Shown here piece by piece: positions 1 to 8,027 of a DNA stretch of 42,686 nt (position 1 is its first letter; each line of letters starts with the position of its first letter). This DNA comes from Candidatus Methanoperedens nitratireducens (lineage in GTDB: Archaea; Halobacteriota; Methanosarcinia; Methanosarcinales; Methanoperedenaceae): contig DYGR01000004.1 of the NCBI GenBank assembly GCA_020724545.1, positions 53,218 to 95,903 of the forward strand, given 5' to 3'. Below the pieces are notes generated by a model that made no database searches, had not been told where the DNA came from, and saw nothing but the letters and a program-made list of their open reading frames with translations. Position numbers and translations under genes: made by a program.

Positions 1-1558
1 GGGTTTTCTTTGGTACATCGTATTTGAACCCGCCAATGCGTCCAACGCGGCTGTTCTTTGCCTTCGGTACGCAATTTACTTTTTCAAACGGATCACCCCC
101 TTCGTGCAACGCTTTGTGCCGTGCTTCGGCAATCTCGTGATACTTCTCTGAAAGCTCAATGCCAATATAGCGGCGCGAAAGCGCATCAGCGCAAAGTGTT
201 GTGGTTCCCGCGCCGTTGAATGGATCTAGTACGACTTCATTTTCGGCGGTGTAGAGCACGATGAGACGACGCATGAGTGCGGGCGGAAGCTGGCACGGAT
301 GATCAACACGGCGGGAGTTGTGTTTCAGGCGGTGAATATCCCACCAAAGATCGGTAATCGGCTCGCGGTCTGACCCTTTGGCCGCCCGTTGTCGCATTGT
401 CACACACGATTGACGCACGCAAAAAAATTCCCGCAAAGTGGTGAGTGCGCCGACTTCAAGCGGTGTGGCAGAGTCCTTGACAAGCCCCGGTAACGGTCGT
501 GGATTTCCTTTAGAGAAACAGACGATGGCATAGTGTGCAGGCATAATCATACGCACCGGCAAACCCAACCCTTCCCAAGTGATCCATGATTGAAACACTA
601 GATTTCGCTTCATGTGCTTAAAGTGCTGGATGGCAAGAATTGGAATGTTAAGAACAGCACAAGCACATCCTGGCCTCAACACACGGGCAAGCTCATCAAG
701 CCAATTATCACACCACATTAAATAATCTCGCGTATCAATTGCATCGTCCCAAGAGTCATAACGTTTGGCAAGATTGTACGGTGGATCGGCGAAACAGAAG
801 TCAACGGAATTTGCAGGGAGATTGCGAAGTTCGGCGATTGAATCGCCGTTGATGAGTCGTGAATCTATTCTTTGCTGATCTCCATACTGGATTGGTGTTG
901 CAACTCTTGTCTCAATCGGCTTCGGAAAAATTGAACGTAGGCCAACAAGATTAACTACAGTGAGAGTGCGGTATGGGTCGAGCCCGAACAGATCGGCTAA
1001 GCGAGTTACGATGTCATCGGGATGATTGCCTGGTGAGTAGTCAATGTCACGCCAGACATCGGAAACGAGCGTGCCGTATTCGTGGTACGTGTGTTTCTTA
1101 CCCCCATAATCCTTTGTGGTTTTGTCGCACGCAGGGCAGTAGGTGTAGCCGATTCGCGTTTTCGTATGACGTAGTGGCGTTCGATACTTGGATAAGATGA
1201 GCAATGCCGCGTGATGTTCGGGCAGTTGGTAGGAATCGTTCGTGATCGGCGTAGCGAGTTTAACTGCAATCCACAGTTGAAATTGCAACACTTCGCAAAG
1301 ATGCAGCCACGTTTCCGCCGCGTCCTGCACGGAAGTTAGGATTGCAATTATAGATTCATTGTTGAGCGATTGCGCAAATTGCCGCAATCTGTCAAACCAT
1401 GCGATGGATGACTGGGCATCGCTAATTGTGCGTCCGAAGGGCAACACGAAACACCACACTTCGGCGTGATCTGGATTCCCATTTGGCAAGTCTTCCAAGT
1501 TCGAAACGTCGAGCGTTTGAATGTTGAGACGATTTGTATTTTCACTTTGATGAGCCAT
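1..1558 (-). CDS. DNA methyltransferase, beta class (3' end cut by window edge)
   Basis: An open minus-strand frame of 519 codons begins at ATG 1558 and runs off the window start without a stop. Translation shows the amino-methyltransferase catalytic motif DPPYNLA at about residue 258. The AdoMet-binding motif DPFNGAGTTT follows at about residue 445, then an IGIEL strand. Catalytic motif before AdoMet motif is the order of beta-class N4-cytosine or N6-adenine methyltransferases, with the target-recognition region between them. The first ~220 residues are an extension of unknown role containing a CPAC pair (Cys141, Cys144) that may be half of a zinc site. The gene starts 9 bases after the stop of the nuclease gene at 1568-2581, so the two form a restriction-modification operon. 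Frequent GCG/CGC codons differ from the AT-richer neighbours and suggest transfer. The target base and sequence cannot be read. Confidence 0.88.
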   Translation of the reverse strand, partial: MAHQSENTNRLNIQTLDVSNLEDLPNGNPDHAEVWCFVLPFGRTISDAQSSIAWFDRLRQFAQSLNNESIIAILTSVQDAAETWLHLCEVLQFQLWIAVKLATPITNDSYQLPEHHAALLILSKYRTPLRHTKTRIGYTYCPACDKTTKDYGGKKHTYHEYGTLVSDVWRDIDYSPGNHPDDIVTRLADLFGLDPYRTLTVVNLVGLRSIFPKPIETRVATPIQYGDQQRIDSRLINGDSIAELRNLPANSVDFCFADPPYNLAKRYDSWDDAIDTRDYLMWCDNWLDELARVLRPGCACAVLNIPILAIQHFKHMKRNLVFQSWITWEGLGLPVRMIMPAHYAIVCFSKGNPRPLPGLVKDSATPLEVGALTTLREFFCVRQSCVTMRQRAAKGSDREPITDLWWDIHRLKHNSRRVDHPCQLPPALMRRLIVLYTAENEVVLDPFNGAGTTTLCADALSRRYIGIELSEKYHEIAEARHKALHEGGDPFEKVNCVPKAKNSRVGRIGGFKYDVPKKT

Positions 1559-1567
1559 GGTGGTATT

Positions 1568-2581
1568 TCATTCCAACGTTTTTAGGAACGCGGCGAGCGC
1601 GTCTAATTCTTCATCTTTAAAGGATACAGTGCAATCACTATGTGCACAGATCGTGCCGATTGCGGCACGGCGTTGAAAGTTCCCCGCGCCGTCGATGACG
1701 TAGGCGATCTTGTGCCCACTCTCATGTAAGAGTCGTTGACGTGCTGCGGCTTGCCCGGATTTGCGTTCAATCGTGCTATTGGTTGTAACTTGGAAACTGA
1801 CTTCTATCGCACAGCATCTTCCTGATGGCGATTGTGCCACAAGATCAAACGACATATTAGTGCGGCCGGCGTTTTGGCTTATGCCGGGGATTGTTTTCCG
1901 AGAGAAATCCCAATCCTCAAGCGCGTTCATTAGTCGCTCGCGGACGTAAGACTGGCAAAGTTGTCCCATCGCATTTGCCGTCGCGCCGCCGGTGATTCGG
2001 CTTACATGGATGTATCGCTGTCTTACAAAGCTATCAAGTTCGCGCTTACGTCCAATGAGCGAACCGATGATACACTTTTCTGGGATATCGTCCGGTAAGC
2101 CAGGGTCAATGGAGGTGCCGCCGTGAATCAACAGCATCGCAACATCTTCCATGGCAGCGGTCAAATCCGCTGGACGTACGAGACCAGCACCATCGACGTA
2201 CAGTTTTTTGTTACTCCAAGTATTACAAATATCTAATGACTGAAATTCGTAAATATACTCGGTATCTCTCCAGTAGAATGTCATCCTGCCGTCTGGAAAG
2301 AAGTTGAGGATATTGGTGCGAAAGCGCTCGAGCTTTTCGCCGCCCACGTCGGATAGCACCATGAGATGTTTTAAGAATAAATTTGCTGGCATTCCGTCAG
2401 TTGCCCGAAGCACGTCTTTCCACGCTACGGGCAAAGCGTCGGCGACGTACAGAATCCCAATGAACTTATCTTGTGATTCAATGAGTTTTGGGATAATGCT
2501 GGTCGTTTGCTCTCGTTCCGTAAGTACTGTCGGCCAGAATTTGAAGGCGTGGTTTTCCAGATCGTTAATATCTCGTGTCAT
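1568..2581 (-). CDS. putative type II restriction endonuclease
   Basis: 337-residue protein that I infer to be the nuclease partner of the adjacent methyltransferase. Near its C-terminus, Asp246 in a FDLVAQ strand is followed 14 residues later by Glu260 in AIEVSFQ, then a basic TNSTIERK stretch. This fits a PD-(D/E)XK-like nuclease core in which the usual Lys is replaced, as in some type II enzymes. The tail (GHKIAYVIDGAG, then a short acidic helix) resembles the DpnII-like layout from memory. The first 230 residues are not recognised and may recognise DNA. A GTGAGGTC ribosome site just upstream supports the ATG at 2581. The nuclease gene precedes the methyltransferase gene, and both are co-directional and tightly packed. 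The family is inferred from motifs and context, not from a search. Confidence 0.65.
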   Translation of the reverse strand: MTRDINDLENHAFKFWPTVLTEREQTTSIIPKLIESQDKFIGILYVADALPVAWKDVLRATDGMPANLFLKHLMVLSDVGGEKLERFRTNILNFFPDGRMTFYWRDTEYIYEFQSLDICNTWSNKKLYVDGAGLVRPADLTAAMEDVAMLLIHGGTSIDPGLPDDIPEKCIIGSLIGRKRELDSFVRQRYIHVSRITGGATANAMGQLCQSYVRERLMNALEDWDFSRKTIPGISQNAGRTNMSFDLVAQSPSGRCCAIEVSFQVTTNSTIERKSGQAAARQRLLHESGHKIAYVIDGAGNFQRRAAIGTICAHSDCTVSFKDEELDALAAFLKTLE

Positions 2582-3122
2582 TTAGACCTCACATTTTGCA
2601 ACCACTTTCTTAATGATGTATAGGAAAGTATAAAACACATATCCAGGAGTGAGGAGGTTTTTCAAATTCGTTGTTACTGCGCATAATCCTAAAATATTCG
2701 AATATAGTTCGCATATACATCCCTCTGGTCGAACTCTGCAATCATCAATCATTTTTCTCCTTCTTTTACCTGTAAATTATCTATAGACTTTTAATCTTAT
2801 CTATGTTCTTGTTACTCGTATGAATAGTTTTTTTATCCGCACCTCTATTTTAGTGCCACAACTGTTATTCTGGTTTAAGCTATTCAAAGGATACACAAAA
2901 CAACCTTGCTTGCACTCACTATACCCCGTAGTTAATTTTTTAATTTCGTTACGCAAAAGCAGTCACACATTTAAGTGTGTGTTCTTTCTTTATTTTTATT
3001 GTGTGTGTACTAAGAGCCTGGTATGAGAAAGTCTGCTACCGATGTTTTTTCATATAGCATCTATGAACAAAGTTCATAGTAAACTATCCGAAAAATTTCT
3101 TGGATAGGCTCCAAAAGCATTT
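2582..3122. other. AT-rich intergenic stretch without a supported gene
   Basis: About 540 bases between the restriction genes and a small minus-strand gene. The only open frame (plus strand, 2820-3026) encodes an unconvincing low-complexity Phe/Leu/Ser-rich peptide with no ribosome site. The stretch presumably carries the promoter of the restriction operon near 2600-2700, although no single TATA element stands out. A perfect short palindrome lies at 3061-3079 (separate entry). Confidence 0.5.
3061..3079. repeat. perfect inverted repeat, possible operator
   Basis: CTATGAAC-AAA-GTTCATAG, with 8-base arms and a 3-base spacer. It lies about 45 bases beyond the 3' end of the small gene at 3123-3386 and within the spacer next to the restriction operon. 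It has no T-tract, so an intrinsic terminator is less likely than a protein-binding site. No second copy was seen in the window. Confidence 0.4.
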
Positions 3123-3386
3123 TTAATTTTCAGTACTCTTAACCCAGAAGTAACCTGCTAATTTTGCATTCTTGCATTTGTGTATGAACCAGCCATCTCG
3201 CCTGTTAGCCTCTTCTTCCGTGGATAAATGTATTATCAGGAGGCTTTCAAACTTGCGCTTAAGGGATGGTATCCCTGGCTCTGTTATGCTGTATTTAAAT
3301 GTCGGGTCTCTGCTTCTTATGGTCTCGCATACCTTTCTGATATTATCCGTCTGTCCTTCCATAACTCCGATTATAGTTTTGAACAT
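3123..3386 (-). CDS. small hypothetical protein, 87 aa
   Basis: Not recognised. The protein has balanced composition (MFKTIIGVMEG start, many charged residues, no membrane segment). It looks like a compact alpha/beta domain ending in a GYFWVKS strand. A very strong ribosome site, GGAGGGCGG, sits at the right distance upstream of ATG 3386, which argues that it is really translated. Opposite-strand frames over the same bases have no such signal and are taken as shadows. It lies among accessory fragments, so it may itself be a mobile or strain-specific gene. Confidence 0.6.
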   Translation of the reverse strand: MFKTIIGVMEGQTDNIRKVCETIRSRDPTFKYSITEPGIPSLKRKFESLLIIHLSTEEEANRRDGWFIHKCKNAKLAGYFWVKSTEN

Positions 3387-3479
3387 TCTTACCGCCCTCC
3401 AGTAGTCCAGAAATCGTTCTGATTCAGCATAACCAATCAGTAATCGGAAATTTAGAAAATGAAAGACGAACCCTGTTTA

Positions 3480-3503
3480 TCAATCCTGAGCTCAATCCTG
3501 AGC
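3480..3503. repeat. 12-base tandem duplication
   Basis: TCAATCCTGAGC occurs twice, head to tail, at 3480-3491 and 3492-3503. It lies in the non-coding stretch before the hsdS-like stub. It may be a replication-slippage duplication or a pair of binding half-sites. Confidence 0.6.
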
Positions 3504-3601
3504 CGTCATCTTTTCAACAGGACTTACTCGTCATATCAATTATTGATATTCGGTTATATAAAACTTATGAATCCCAAAATTTTTAAAAGTTAGGTGTGAA
3601 A

Positions 3602-3735
3602 ATGAAAAAACTGCCGGATGGATGGAAAAATACAAAATAAAAGAGATTGGTACTGTTGTTACAGGAAATAATCGAGCCATGAAGCGGCTGGAAGATGAGG
3701 ATATTGCAAGAGAACAGGATGCCCGATTAGCATAA
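3602..3735 (+). pseudogene. frameshifted N-terminal stub of a type I restriction specificity subunit (HsdS-like)
   Basis: The frame from ATG 3602 reads MKKLPDGW and soon stops at 3640. The overlapping frame from 3622 continues EKYKIKEIGTVVTGN. Joined by a frameshift near 3622 they give LPDGW-x-YKIKEIGTVVTG, which is the typical start of a type I S-subunit target-recognition domain (LPxGWxxxxLGEIGxxxTG). The frame then runs into an acidic tail (KRLEDEDIAREQD) unlike HsdS and stops at 3735. Everything after the first ~25 residues of an expected ~400 is missing, and no hsdM or hsdR is nearby. I read it as the scar of a lost type I restriction locus. A TATA-like TTATATAA about 40 bases upstream may be the old promoter. 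Confidence 0.55.
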
Positions 3736-3770
3736 GAAAACTATATCTCATTTTTGAGAAAAAAAGAAGT

Positions 3771-3968
3771 ATGATTGACGGGTGCGGTGATCTATTTTGG
3801 GAGTGGAGGGTTAGTGTTTTCAAATTGTATGATAAGTATTTTGTTTATGTTCCCAGTGAAGTTGCGAGAGATAGCAATTTTCCTTTTAAATCAGGTGATG
3901 AAGTAATTGTCAGGATTGACCCTGAAAATAAATGTCTCGTTATTAAAAAATATGCTGAAAAGTCATGA
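3771..3968 (+). CDS. AbrB/SpoVT-like DNA-binding domain protein
   Basis: 65-residue protein whose last ~45 residues have the swapped-hairpin AbrB pattern. A YDKYFVYVP strand is followed by SEVAR..NFPFKSGDEV, then a VRID..NKCLVIKK hairpin. Such proteins bind DNA as dimers and act as antitoxins or transition-state regulators. The first ~17 residues (MIDGCGDLFWEW) look unlike a domain start. The frame is open upstream and the ribosome site is weak, so the true start is uncertain. No toxin partner is adjacent. It ends 32 bases short of the mtrH terminator hairpin and is convergent with the mtr operon. Confidence 0.55.
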   Translation: MIDGCGDLFWEWRVSVFKLYDKYFVYVPSEVARDSNFPFKSGDEVIVRIDPENKCLVIKKYAEKS

Positions 3969-3982
3969 TCCTGTTTGTAATA

Positions 3983-4015
3983 AGAAATAAAAAAAGAATT
4001 GGTGTCTTCACACCA
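3983..4015 (-). terminator. terminator of the mtr operon
   Basis: Read on the minus strand, the last codons of mtrH run into a hairpin with stem TGGTGT/ACACCA and loop GAAG (4000-4015), followed by a T-rich tract (about 3983-3996). The mtrH stop codon lies inside the hairpin. Hairpin plus T-tract fits an intrinsic-type end for this highly expressed operon. It also separates it from the convergent AbrB-like gene. Confidence 0.65.
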
Positions 4016-4958
4016 GTTTCTTTATCGGATGCGCCTCTGCCAGCGTGCTCATACCAAGGTCCTTTGCTGTCTCTGCCAGCATGATATCAACCATCGCTGC
4101 TGCAGGGAATATGCGCTTCACGTTCTCAATAGGGCCGTATAGAAGGAAGTTCGCGCCCATTACCTGAGCCACAAGGTTTGTGCCTATATCAGTGGGAGGA
4201 TACATCTCAAGGTAACTCTCTTTATCGGTTTTCTTTATTTTCTTAAGCCAGTCCCAGGCAGAAGCCATATTATGGAATCCTCCACCTGCAGGAAGCCCGA
4301 GTTTCCCTTTAATTGCAAGGATGGATCTAATTGTGGCCCCGGAGCCTGCTCCGAGGGGTGTTGCTGCCACATCTATGAGCGGTCTTGTGATCCCGACCTC
4401 CTTTGCAACCTCAAGCATGCCTTTTGCCTGACCGGTGCCGCCTTTTTCAAGGATCTCCATCTTGCCCTCAACACTCGGGTTTGTGGCATTAAATGCAAGC
4501 ACAATGGCCGAGTCAAGATCACTCTCTTTGAGTGCTTTGATTTCCTCAGGACCTGTACTTGCATTGATCGAGTTATGTATTGCACGGCGCGCAACCCCGA
4601 TTTCTGAGACGTACTTTGCTGCTTCTGCCCTTACACTGGGGACTGAGGAATCCACAAGGAACGGGACATCATCGCATATATCCACAAACCAGTCGATATA
4701 CCTTTTAATAGCACCAGGGGTTTCCCCTACAATCTGGTTGAAATATGGAAGCCCTGTCTGGTCTCCCATCTCTTCCTGCACTTTCCACAGACTCTCAGCC
4801 TTCTCTTTATCAAAGATACCTTTATCCTCATCAGTCACAATCTTATGTTTTCCATAGAACATCGTACTGACCAGTACTGTAGGATACTCTCCTGGCTGTC
4901 CGCCGACTTTTATCTTGCCGAATTCAAAAACTTCTTGTTTCTTATCGAATCTAAACAT
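4008..4958 (-). CDS. mtrH: tetrahydromethanopterin S-methyltransferase subunit H
   Basis: 316 residues, the usual length. MtrH is the peripheral subunit that moves the methyl group between methyl-H4(S)MPT and the corrinoid on MtrA. Together with the membrane subunits this links C1 transfer to sodium-ion pumping. The sequence starts MFRFDKKQEVFEFG and has the TIM-barrel pterin-binding core (KIKVGGQPGEYPTVLVSTMFY, DVPFLVDSS, VLAFNATNPSVEG, VDVAATPLGAGSG). The start at 4958 follows a GAGGTGC ribosome site. It is the last gene of the operon, with the hairpin terminator over its stop codon. In methanotrophic relatives the same complex runs in reverse, and the sequence alone does not show the direction. 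Confidence 0.97.
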   Translation of the reverse strand: MFRFDKKQEVFEFGKIKVGGQPGEYPTVLVSTMFYGKHKIVTDEDKGIFDKEKAESLWKVQEEMGDQTGLPYFNQIVGETPGAIKRYIDWFVDICDDVPFLVDSSVPSVRAEAAKYVSEIGVARRAIHNSINASTGPEEIKALKESDLDSAIVLAFNATNPSVEGKMEILEKGGTGQAKGMLEVAKEVGITRPLIDVAATPLGAGSGATIRSILAIKGKLGLPAGGGFHNMASAWDWLKKIKKTDKESYLEMYPPTDIGTNLVAQVMGANFLLYGPIENVKRIFPAAAMVDIMLAETAKDLGMSTLAEAHPIKKLV

Positions 4959-4967
4959 CTTAGCACC

Positions 4968-5237
4968 TCATCTATTAAATAACACCCTCTGGATGAATGC
5001 CTGCAGCACAGGTGACTGTAATACAGGCGTGAGCACCAGCAATAAATATACCACGACTATAACCAGAGCCGTACATATCCCATATAAAATGCCAATATCT
5101 CTTCCAATCTTTTTTCCGTATCTCTGGTGTATCTCTGAACTGGTAAATTCAATCTTCTCCTCAATATCATTCAATTTCTGCAGTACATTCTTGTAATCCT
5201 CAGGGTCTACGATTACTGTTGGGACTTTATCTGCCAT
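4968..5237 (-). CDS. mtrG: tetrahydromethanopterin S-methyltransferase subunit G
   Basis: 89 residues with the family pattern: a soluble helical N-terminus (VPTVIVDPEDYKNVLQKLNDIEEKIEF, then SEIHQRYGKKIGRDIGILYG) and one membrane helix (ALVIVVVYLLLVL). MtrG is a single-span subunit of the Mtr complex, packed against MtrA, B and F. It lies 9 bases upstream of mtrH and 4 bases after mtrF. A short C-terminal extension after the helix makes it slightly longer than some homologues. Confidence 0.93.
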   Translation of the reverse strand: MADKVPTVIVDPEDYKNVLQKLNDIEEKIEFTSSEIHQRYGKKIGRDIGILYGICTALVIVVVYLLLVLTPVLQSPVLQAFIQRVLFNR

Positions 5238-5241
5238 TTTA

Positions 5242-5460
5242 TCACCTCAGTACCGGAACCAGTACCATTATCATAACGATAAAAAACCCGATTATAAATC
5301 CTATTACTCCTGTGGAACCAACCCCTGATTCAAGTTTCTGGTTTCTCGCAATGAGCTGTCCCCTGTATCTGAGATCCTCTATCATTGATTCAATAGCCGC
5401 CATTGAAGGGGTTACTACCATAGGTACACCTTTTCCGTATTCGTATTCTTTCTCTGCCAT
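5242..5460 (-). CDS. mtrF: tetrahydromethanopterin S-methyltransferase subunit F
   Basis: 72 residues. A soluble N-terminal half ([39 protein letters not shown]) resembles the segment found fused or homologous to MtrA. It is followed by one C-terminal membrane helix ([18 protein letters not shown]). MtrF is a small single-span subunit of the Mtr complex. It sits between mtrA and mtrG with only 1-4 bases on each side, as in the Methanosarcina-type gene order. Confidence 0.93.
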   Translation of the reverse strand: MAEKEYEYGKGVPMVVTPSMAAIESMIEDLRYRGQLIARNQKLESGVGSTGVIGFIIGFFIVMIMVLVPVLR

Positions 5461-5461
5461 T

Positions 5462-6187
5462 CTACATACCTCCTCCGAGTATCACTATCCCAAGGACCGT
5501 TAACCCGACAACCAGGCCGATCATTATGCCCTCTATCTTTCCTGTATAGATCCCGGACATCAGTTTGTTCAGATTGCCTATCTCGATTGTCTGGTGCTGG
5601 ATTCCTTTAATTCTTGCCTGAATGGTGGCTATTTCGGCTGACATGGGTTTTACGCCGCCCACCTCAGTAGCTTCTTCCTTCTCACCGACCTGGATAATCA
5701 TGGGCTCGCCCTCAAAGGCCCCGGGGTCTTTTGAAGCAAGTTCCTTTATCCTGGCAACAATCGCACCCTCATCCTCAGTGCCGATCATATCAAATACCTG
5801 CACCTGGGCCTGGAATCTCTTTATGGTATCATCAGGCAGGTTCTCAATATAAGGTATAGCTCCTGTCGACCCAACAATCCGATTATCCTTGATACCGTTT
5901 TTATGGAGCATTATTATAGCTTCACCTGATATGTGACCCTTGACTTCCGCCCCTGTGACAAGCAGGAAGCGTATATTGGGATTGGAGATAACGTTGGCCA
6001 CTATCTTCTCTATCCCGAGATTCTCTGTTTTTTGCGATCCTGTAATCGCAGCACCTGCTGCCAGCTGTGCAGCACCCTTAAGATGCGATCCGCATGTGCT
6101 CACAGCTACAGGATTCTCAGGATTCCCGGCCTCGTATTCTCCTTTAACAACAGGCCAGCCATCAGCAGGTTTGACCTTATTTACCAT
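5462..6187 (-). CDS. mtrA: tetrahydromethanopterin S-methyltransferase subunit A (corrinoid protein)
   Basis: 241 residues. MtrA carries the 5-hydroxybenzimidazolyl-cobamide that accepts the methyl group, and its demethylation is coupled to sodium transport. The cobalamin-binding domain is evident ([54 protein letters not shown]). His85 in VKGHISGEA matches the known lower-ligand histidine of the family (position 84 in the best-studied homologue). One C-terminal membrane helix ([17 protein letters not shown]) anchors it. An AGGAGGAATATAA ribosome site precedes ATG 6187. Length and motifs are intact. Confidence 0.97.
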   Translation of the reverse strand: MVNKVKPADGWPVVKGEYEAGNPENPVAVSTCGSHLKGAAQLAAGAAITGSQKTENLGIEKIVANVISNPNIRFLLVTGAEVKGHISGEAIIMLHKNGIKDNRIVGSTGAIPYIENLPDDTIKRFQAQVQVFDMIGTEDEGAIVARIKELASKDPGAFEGEPMIIQVGEKEEATEVGGVKPMSAEIATIQARIKGIQHQTIEIGNLNKLMSGIYTGKIEGIMIGLVVGLTVLGIVILGGGM

Positions 6188-6499
6188 TTATATTCCTCCT
6201 ATCTTCAACAGAATAAGCAGCAAAAAGGTGATTATGAATGCTATTACTGCGCCGTAGAATGCATTGGTGATTATCCCTGCGTTATACGAGGCTCTCTCTC
6301 TTCCCGGGAACATGCTCAGCAATGGTGATGTGGGTGAGAGCTGGTTCATCATATCTGTTACAATGTTATCCAGTTCATCCAGCTGTGTTTTTACAGCGTC
6401 CAGTGAGTATTCAACCACATCTTCCCGCTCCTCTGCAATTACGCCTGTTGATGGATTTAATATCAGGTGCAGCTCTGGTACTGCTCGTATATGGCCCAT
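6188..6499 (-). CDS. mtrB: tetrahydromethanopterin S-methyltransferase subunit B
   Basis: 103 residues. A soluble N-terminus (PELHLILNPSTGVIAEEREDVVEYSLD) leads to a helical stalk and one C-terminal membrane helix (FIITFLLLILLKIGG). MtrB is one of the single-span stalk subunits. It directly abuts mtrA (no intergenic base) and lies two bases after mtrC, so translation is probably coupled. It is identified by its position in the operon, its length and its family-like N-terminus. Confidence 0.94.
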   Translation of the reverse strand: MGHIRAVPELHLILNPSTGVIAEEREDVVEYSLDAVKTQLDELDNIVTDMMNQLSPTSPLLSMFPGRERASYNAGIITNAFYGAVIAFIITFLLLILLKIGGI

Positions 6500-6501
6500 A
6501 T

Positions 6502-7296
6502 TTATGCCTCCGTTTCTGGAATCAATCCTGTTCCGACTACTGATGCTGAATCCTTATAGACCTCATCCCAGAATTTCTTGTAGAATATGACCCACAGGAT
6601 TATTCCAAGCACTGTTGTAATAACCCCAACTGCTGCTCCAAGGGTCATGATAGATGCTATGCCTACTATAGTCATGGTGATTGCTCCTGTTGAACCTGCA
6701 ATATATATAAGCCTCTTCTGCGTCTCATCAGGCCCGAGCGTGGCATTGAAGGGATGCAGGATCGCGACCGCCCCTGCCCAGAAAACTACGAGTATTACGC
6801 CATTATCGAAAACCCTGGGAATGATGCTGCCAACTAACTCGAAATTTCCTGCTACTGCAGCACTGTAGCCTACAATAATTATAGAACCTGCTGCTGCTAT
6901 CTCAGTCATGCAGCGAACCATTACCGGGATCTTCATCTTTATTACATACTGGGCGAACAGGCCTATTATTAACCCGATCACAGATGCAGTTATTAGTGCG
7001 ACTATCGGGCCTGCAAGTGGCAGTGGCTTTACTATCGCAAGACCGAACATGGATGCAACTATACCCATTCCGAGAGCTATCTGTCCGATCGAGGGTACAC
7101 CTGTCCCGAGACCGTATTTAGCAACACGTCTTACAGCATCAGCACCCCATATCACGGCGCAGATCGCTCCAAGCGCTCCAGCTATAGAAAAATAAGGCGA
7201 GATGTATGAGAAATATGTAAGGTATATCCCGATCAATCCTCCAATTATACCGAATAACATCAGTGTATTCGGGGATATGTCCTTGTGATCGCTCAT
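6502..7296 (-). CDS. mtrC: tetrahydromethanopterin S-methyltransferase subunit C
   Basis: 264 residues, multi-span. MtrC, D and E form the membrane part of the complex that carries sodium. At least six hydrophobic helices are visible (e.g. LMLFGIIGGLIGIYLTYF, IALGMGIVASMFGLAIV, GPIVALITASVIGLIIGLF, AVGVITTVLGIILWVIF), with the family-typical HPFNATLGPDETQKR loop. Its ATG overlaps the mtrD stop by 4 bases (ATGA), which indicates translational coupling. Confidence 0.95.
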   Translation of the reverse strand: MSDHKDISPNTLMLFGIIGGLIGIYLTYFSYISPYFSIAGALGAICAVIWGADAVRRVAKYGLGTGVPSIGQIALGMGIVASMFGLAIVKPLPLAGPIVALITASVIGLIIGLFAQYVIKMKIPVMVRCMTEIAAAGSIIIVGYSAAVAGNFELVGSIIPRVFDNGVILVVFWAGAVAILHPFNATLGPDETQKRLIYIAGSTGAITMTIVGIASIMTLGAAVGVITTVLGIILWVIFYKKFWDEVYKDSASVVGTGLIPETEA

Positions 7297-8027
7297 GTTA
7301 CCATCCCTCCGGCGATCAATACTGCAACAACGCCACTGATCAGGCTCACAACAAAGCTTGTGAGTGTATCCTTTGGAAGAACACGCCTGAACTTGGGGTC
7401 ATGAAAACCTTCTATCGTTCCGCCCACACCATATGAGGGGATAACAGCATTAACATAGAAAACACCCACGGTAAATACACCCGCTACAGCAGCAGCGCTT
7501 GTTGAGCTGATCAGAGGTTCGTATATTCCGTATAATACATAGTATATCAATGCGCCTCCAATGCCGCCAAGCCCGGCGCCTATTACTCCGCTTACGAAAC
7601 ATATTGTCGGGAGTCCCTGTCCCTGCGTTCCTTTTGACATATAGATATCCTGACGTGTTCCTGTAAAGGGATCGCGTTTAACCTGGGCTGAAGCAAATGG
7701 AACTCCCACGCCATAAGCGTAGATCAAACCGCCTACAAACATAGTGCTTGATATCATTATCATGGAGCCCATCGCTCCTGCACCCAGTATTAAAGCCATC
7801 GATGCATCAGGAACATTAGCGTACATGTAGCTTGCTGTGATCAGTCCGACCAATCCTGAGCCTGCTGCAAGTTCCACTGTTCCCGTGCCTATACCTGTTG
7901 CCTGCGCCATCGCTGCCGGTGCACCCCCGACAGGCACGAAGTGCACAGCGATACAGATAAGGGTTCCACTGATAGCTATTAGAAGGATGCTCGTCAGTGT
8001 CGCTGGATCAAGTAATGCCTCTACCAT
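7293..8027 (-). CDS. mtrD: tetrahydromethanopterin S-methyltransferase subunit D
   Basis: 244 residues, multi-span membrane subunit of the sodium-translocating part. Seen: ATLTSILLIAISGTLICIAVHFVPVGGAP, a glycine-rich helix pair (GTVELAAGSGLVGLITASYMYANVPD), a conserved cytoplasmic loop (KRDPFTGTRQDIYMSKGTQGQGLP) and a C-terminal helix. Its start codon shares one base with the mtrE stop (TAATG), and its end overlaps mtrC. No damage is visible. Confidence 0.95.
   Translation of the reverse strand: MVEALLDPATLTSILLIAISGTLICIAVHFVPVGGAPAAMAQATGIGTGTVELAAGSGLVGLITASYMYANVPDASMALILGAGAMGSMIMISSTMFVGGLIYAYGVGVPFASAQVKRDPFTGTRQDIYMSKGTQGQGLPTICFVSGVIGAGLGGIGGALIYYVLYGIYEPLISSTSAAAVAGVFTVGVFYVNAVIPSYGVGGTIEGFHDPKFRRVLPKDTLTSFVVSLISGVVAVLIAGGMVT

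Noticed and set aside
2820..3026. Plus-strand 68-aa frame in the 2.6-3.1 kb spacer
   Set aside because: It is Phe/Leu/Ser-rich and has no ribosome site, and nothing supports translation.
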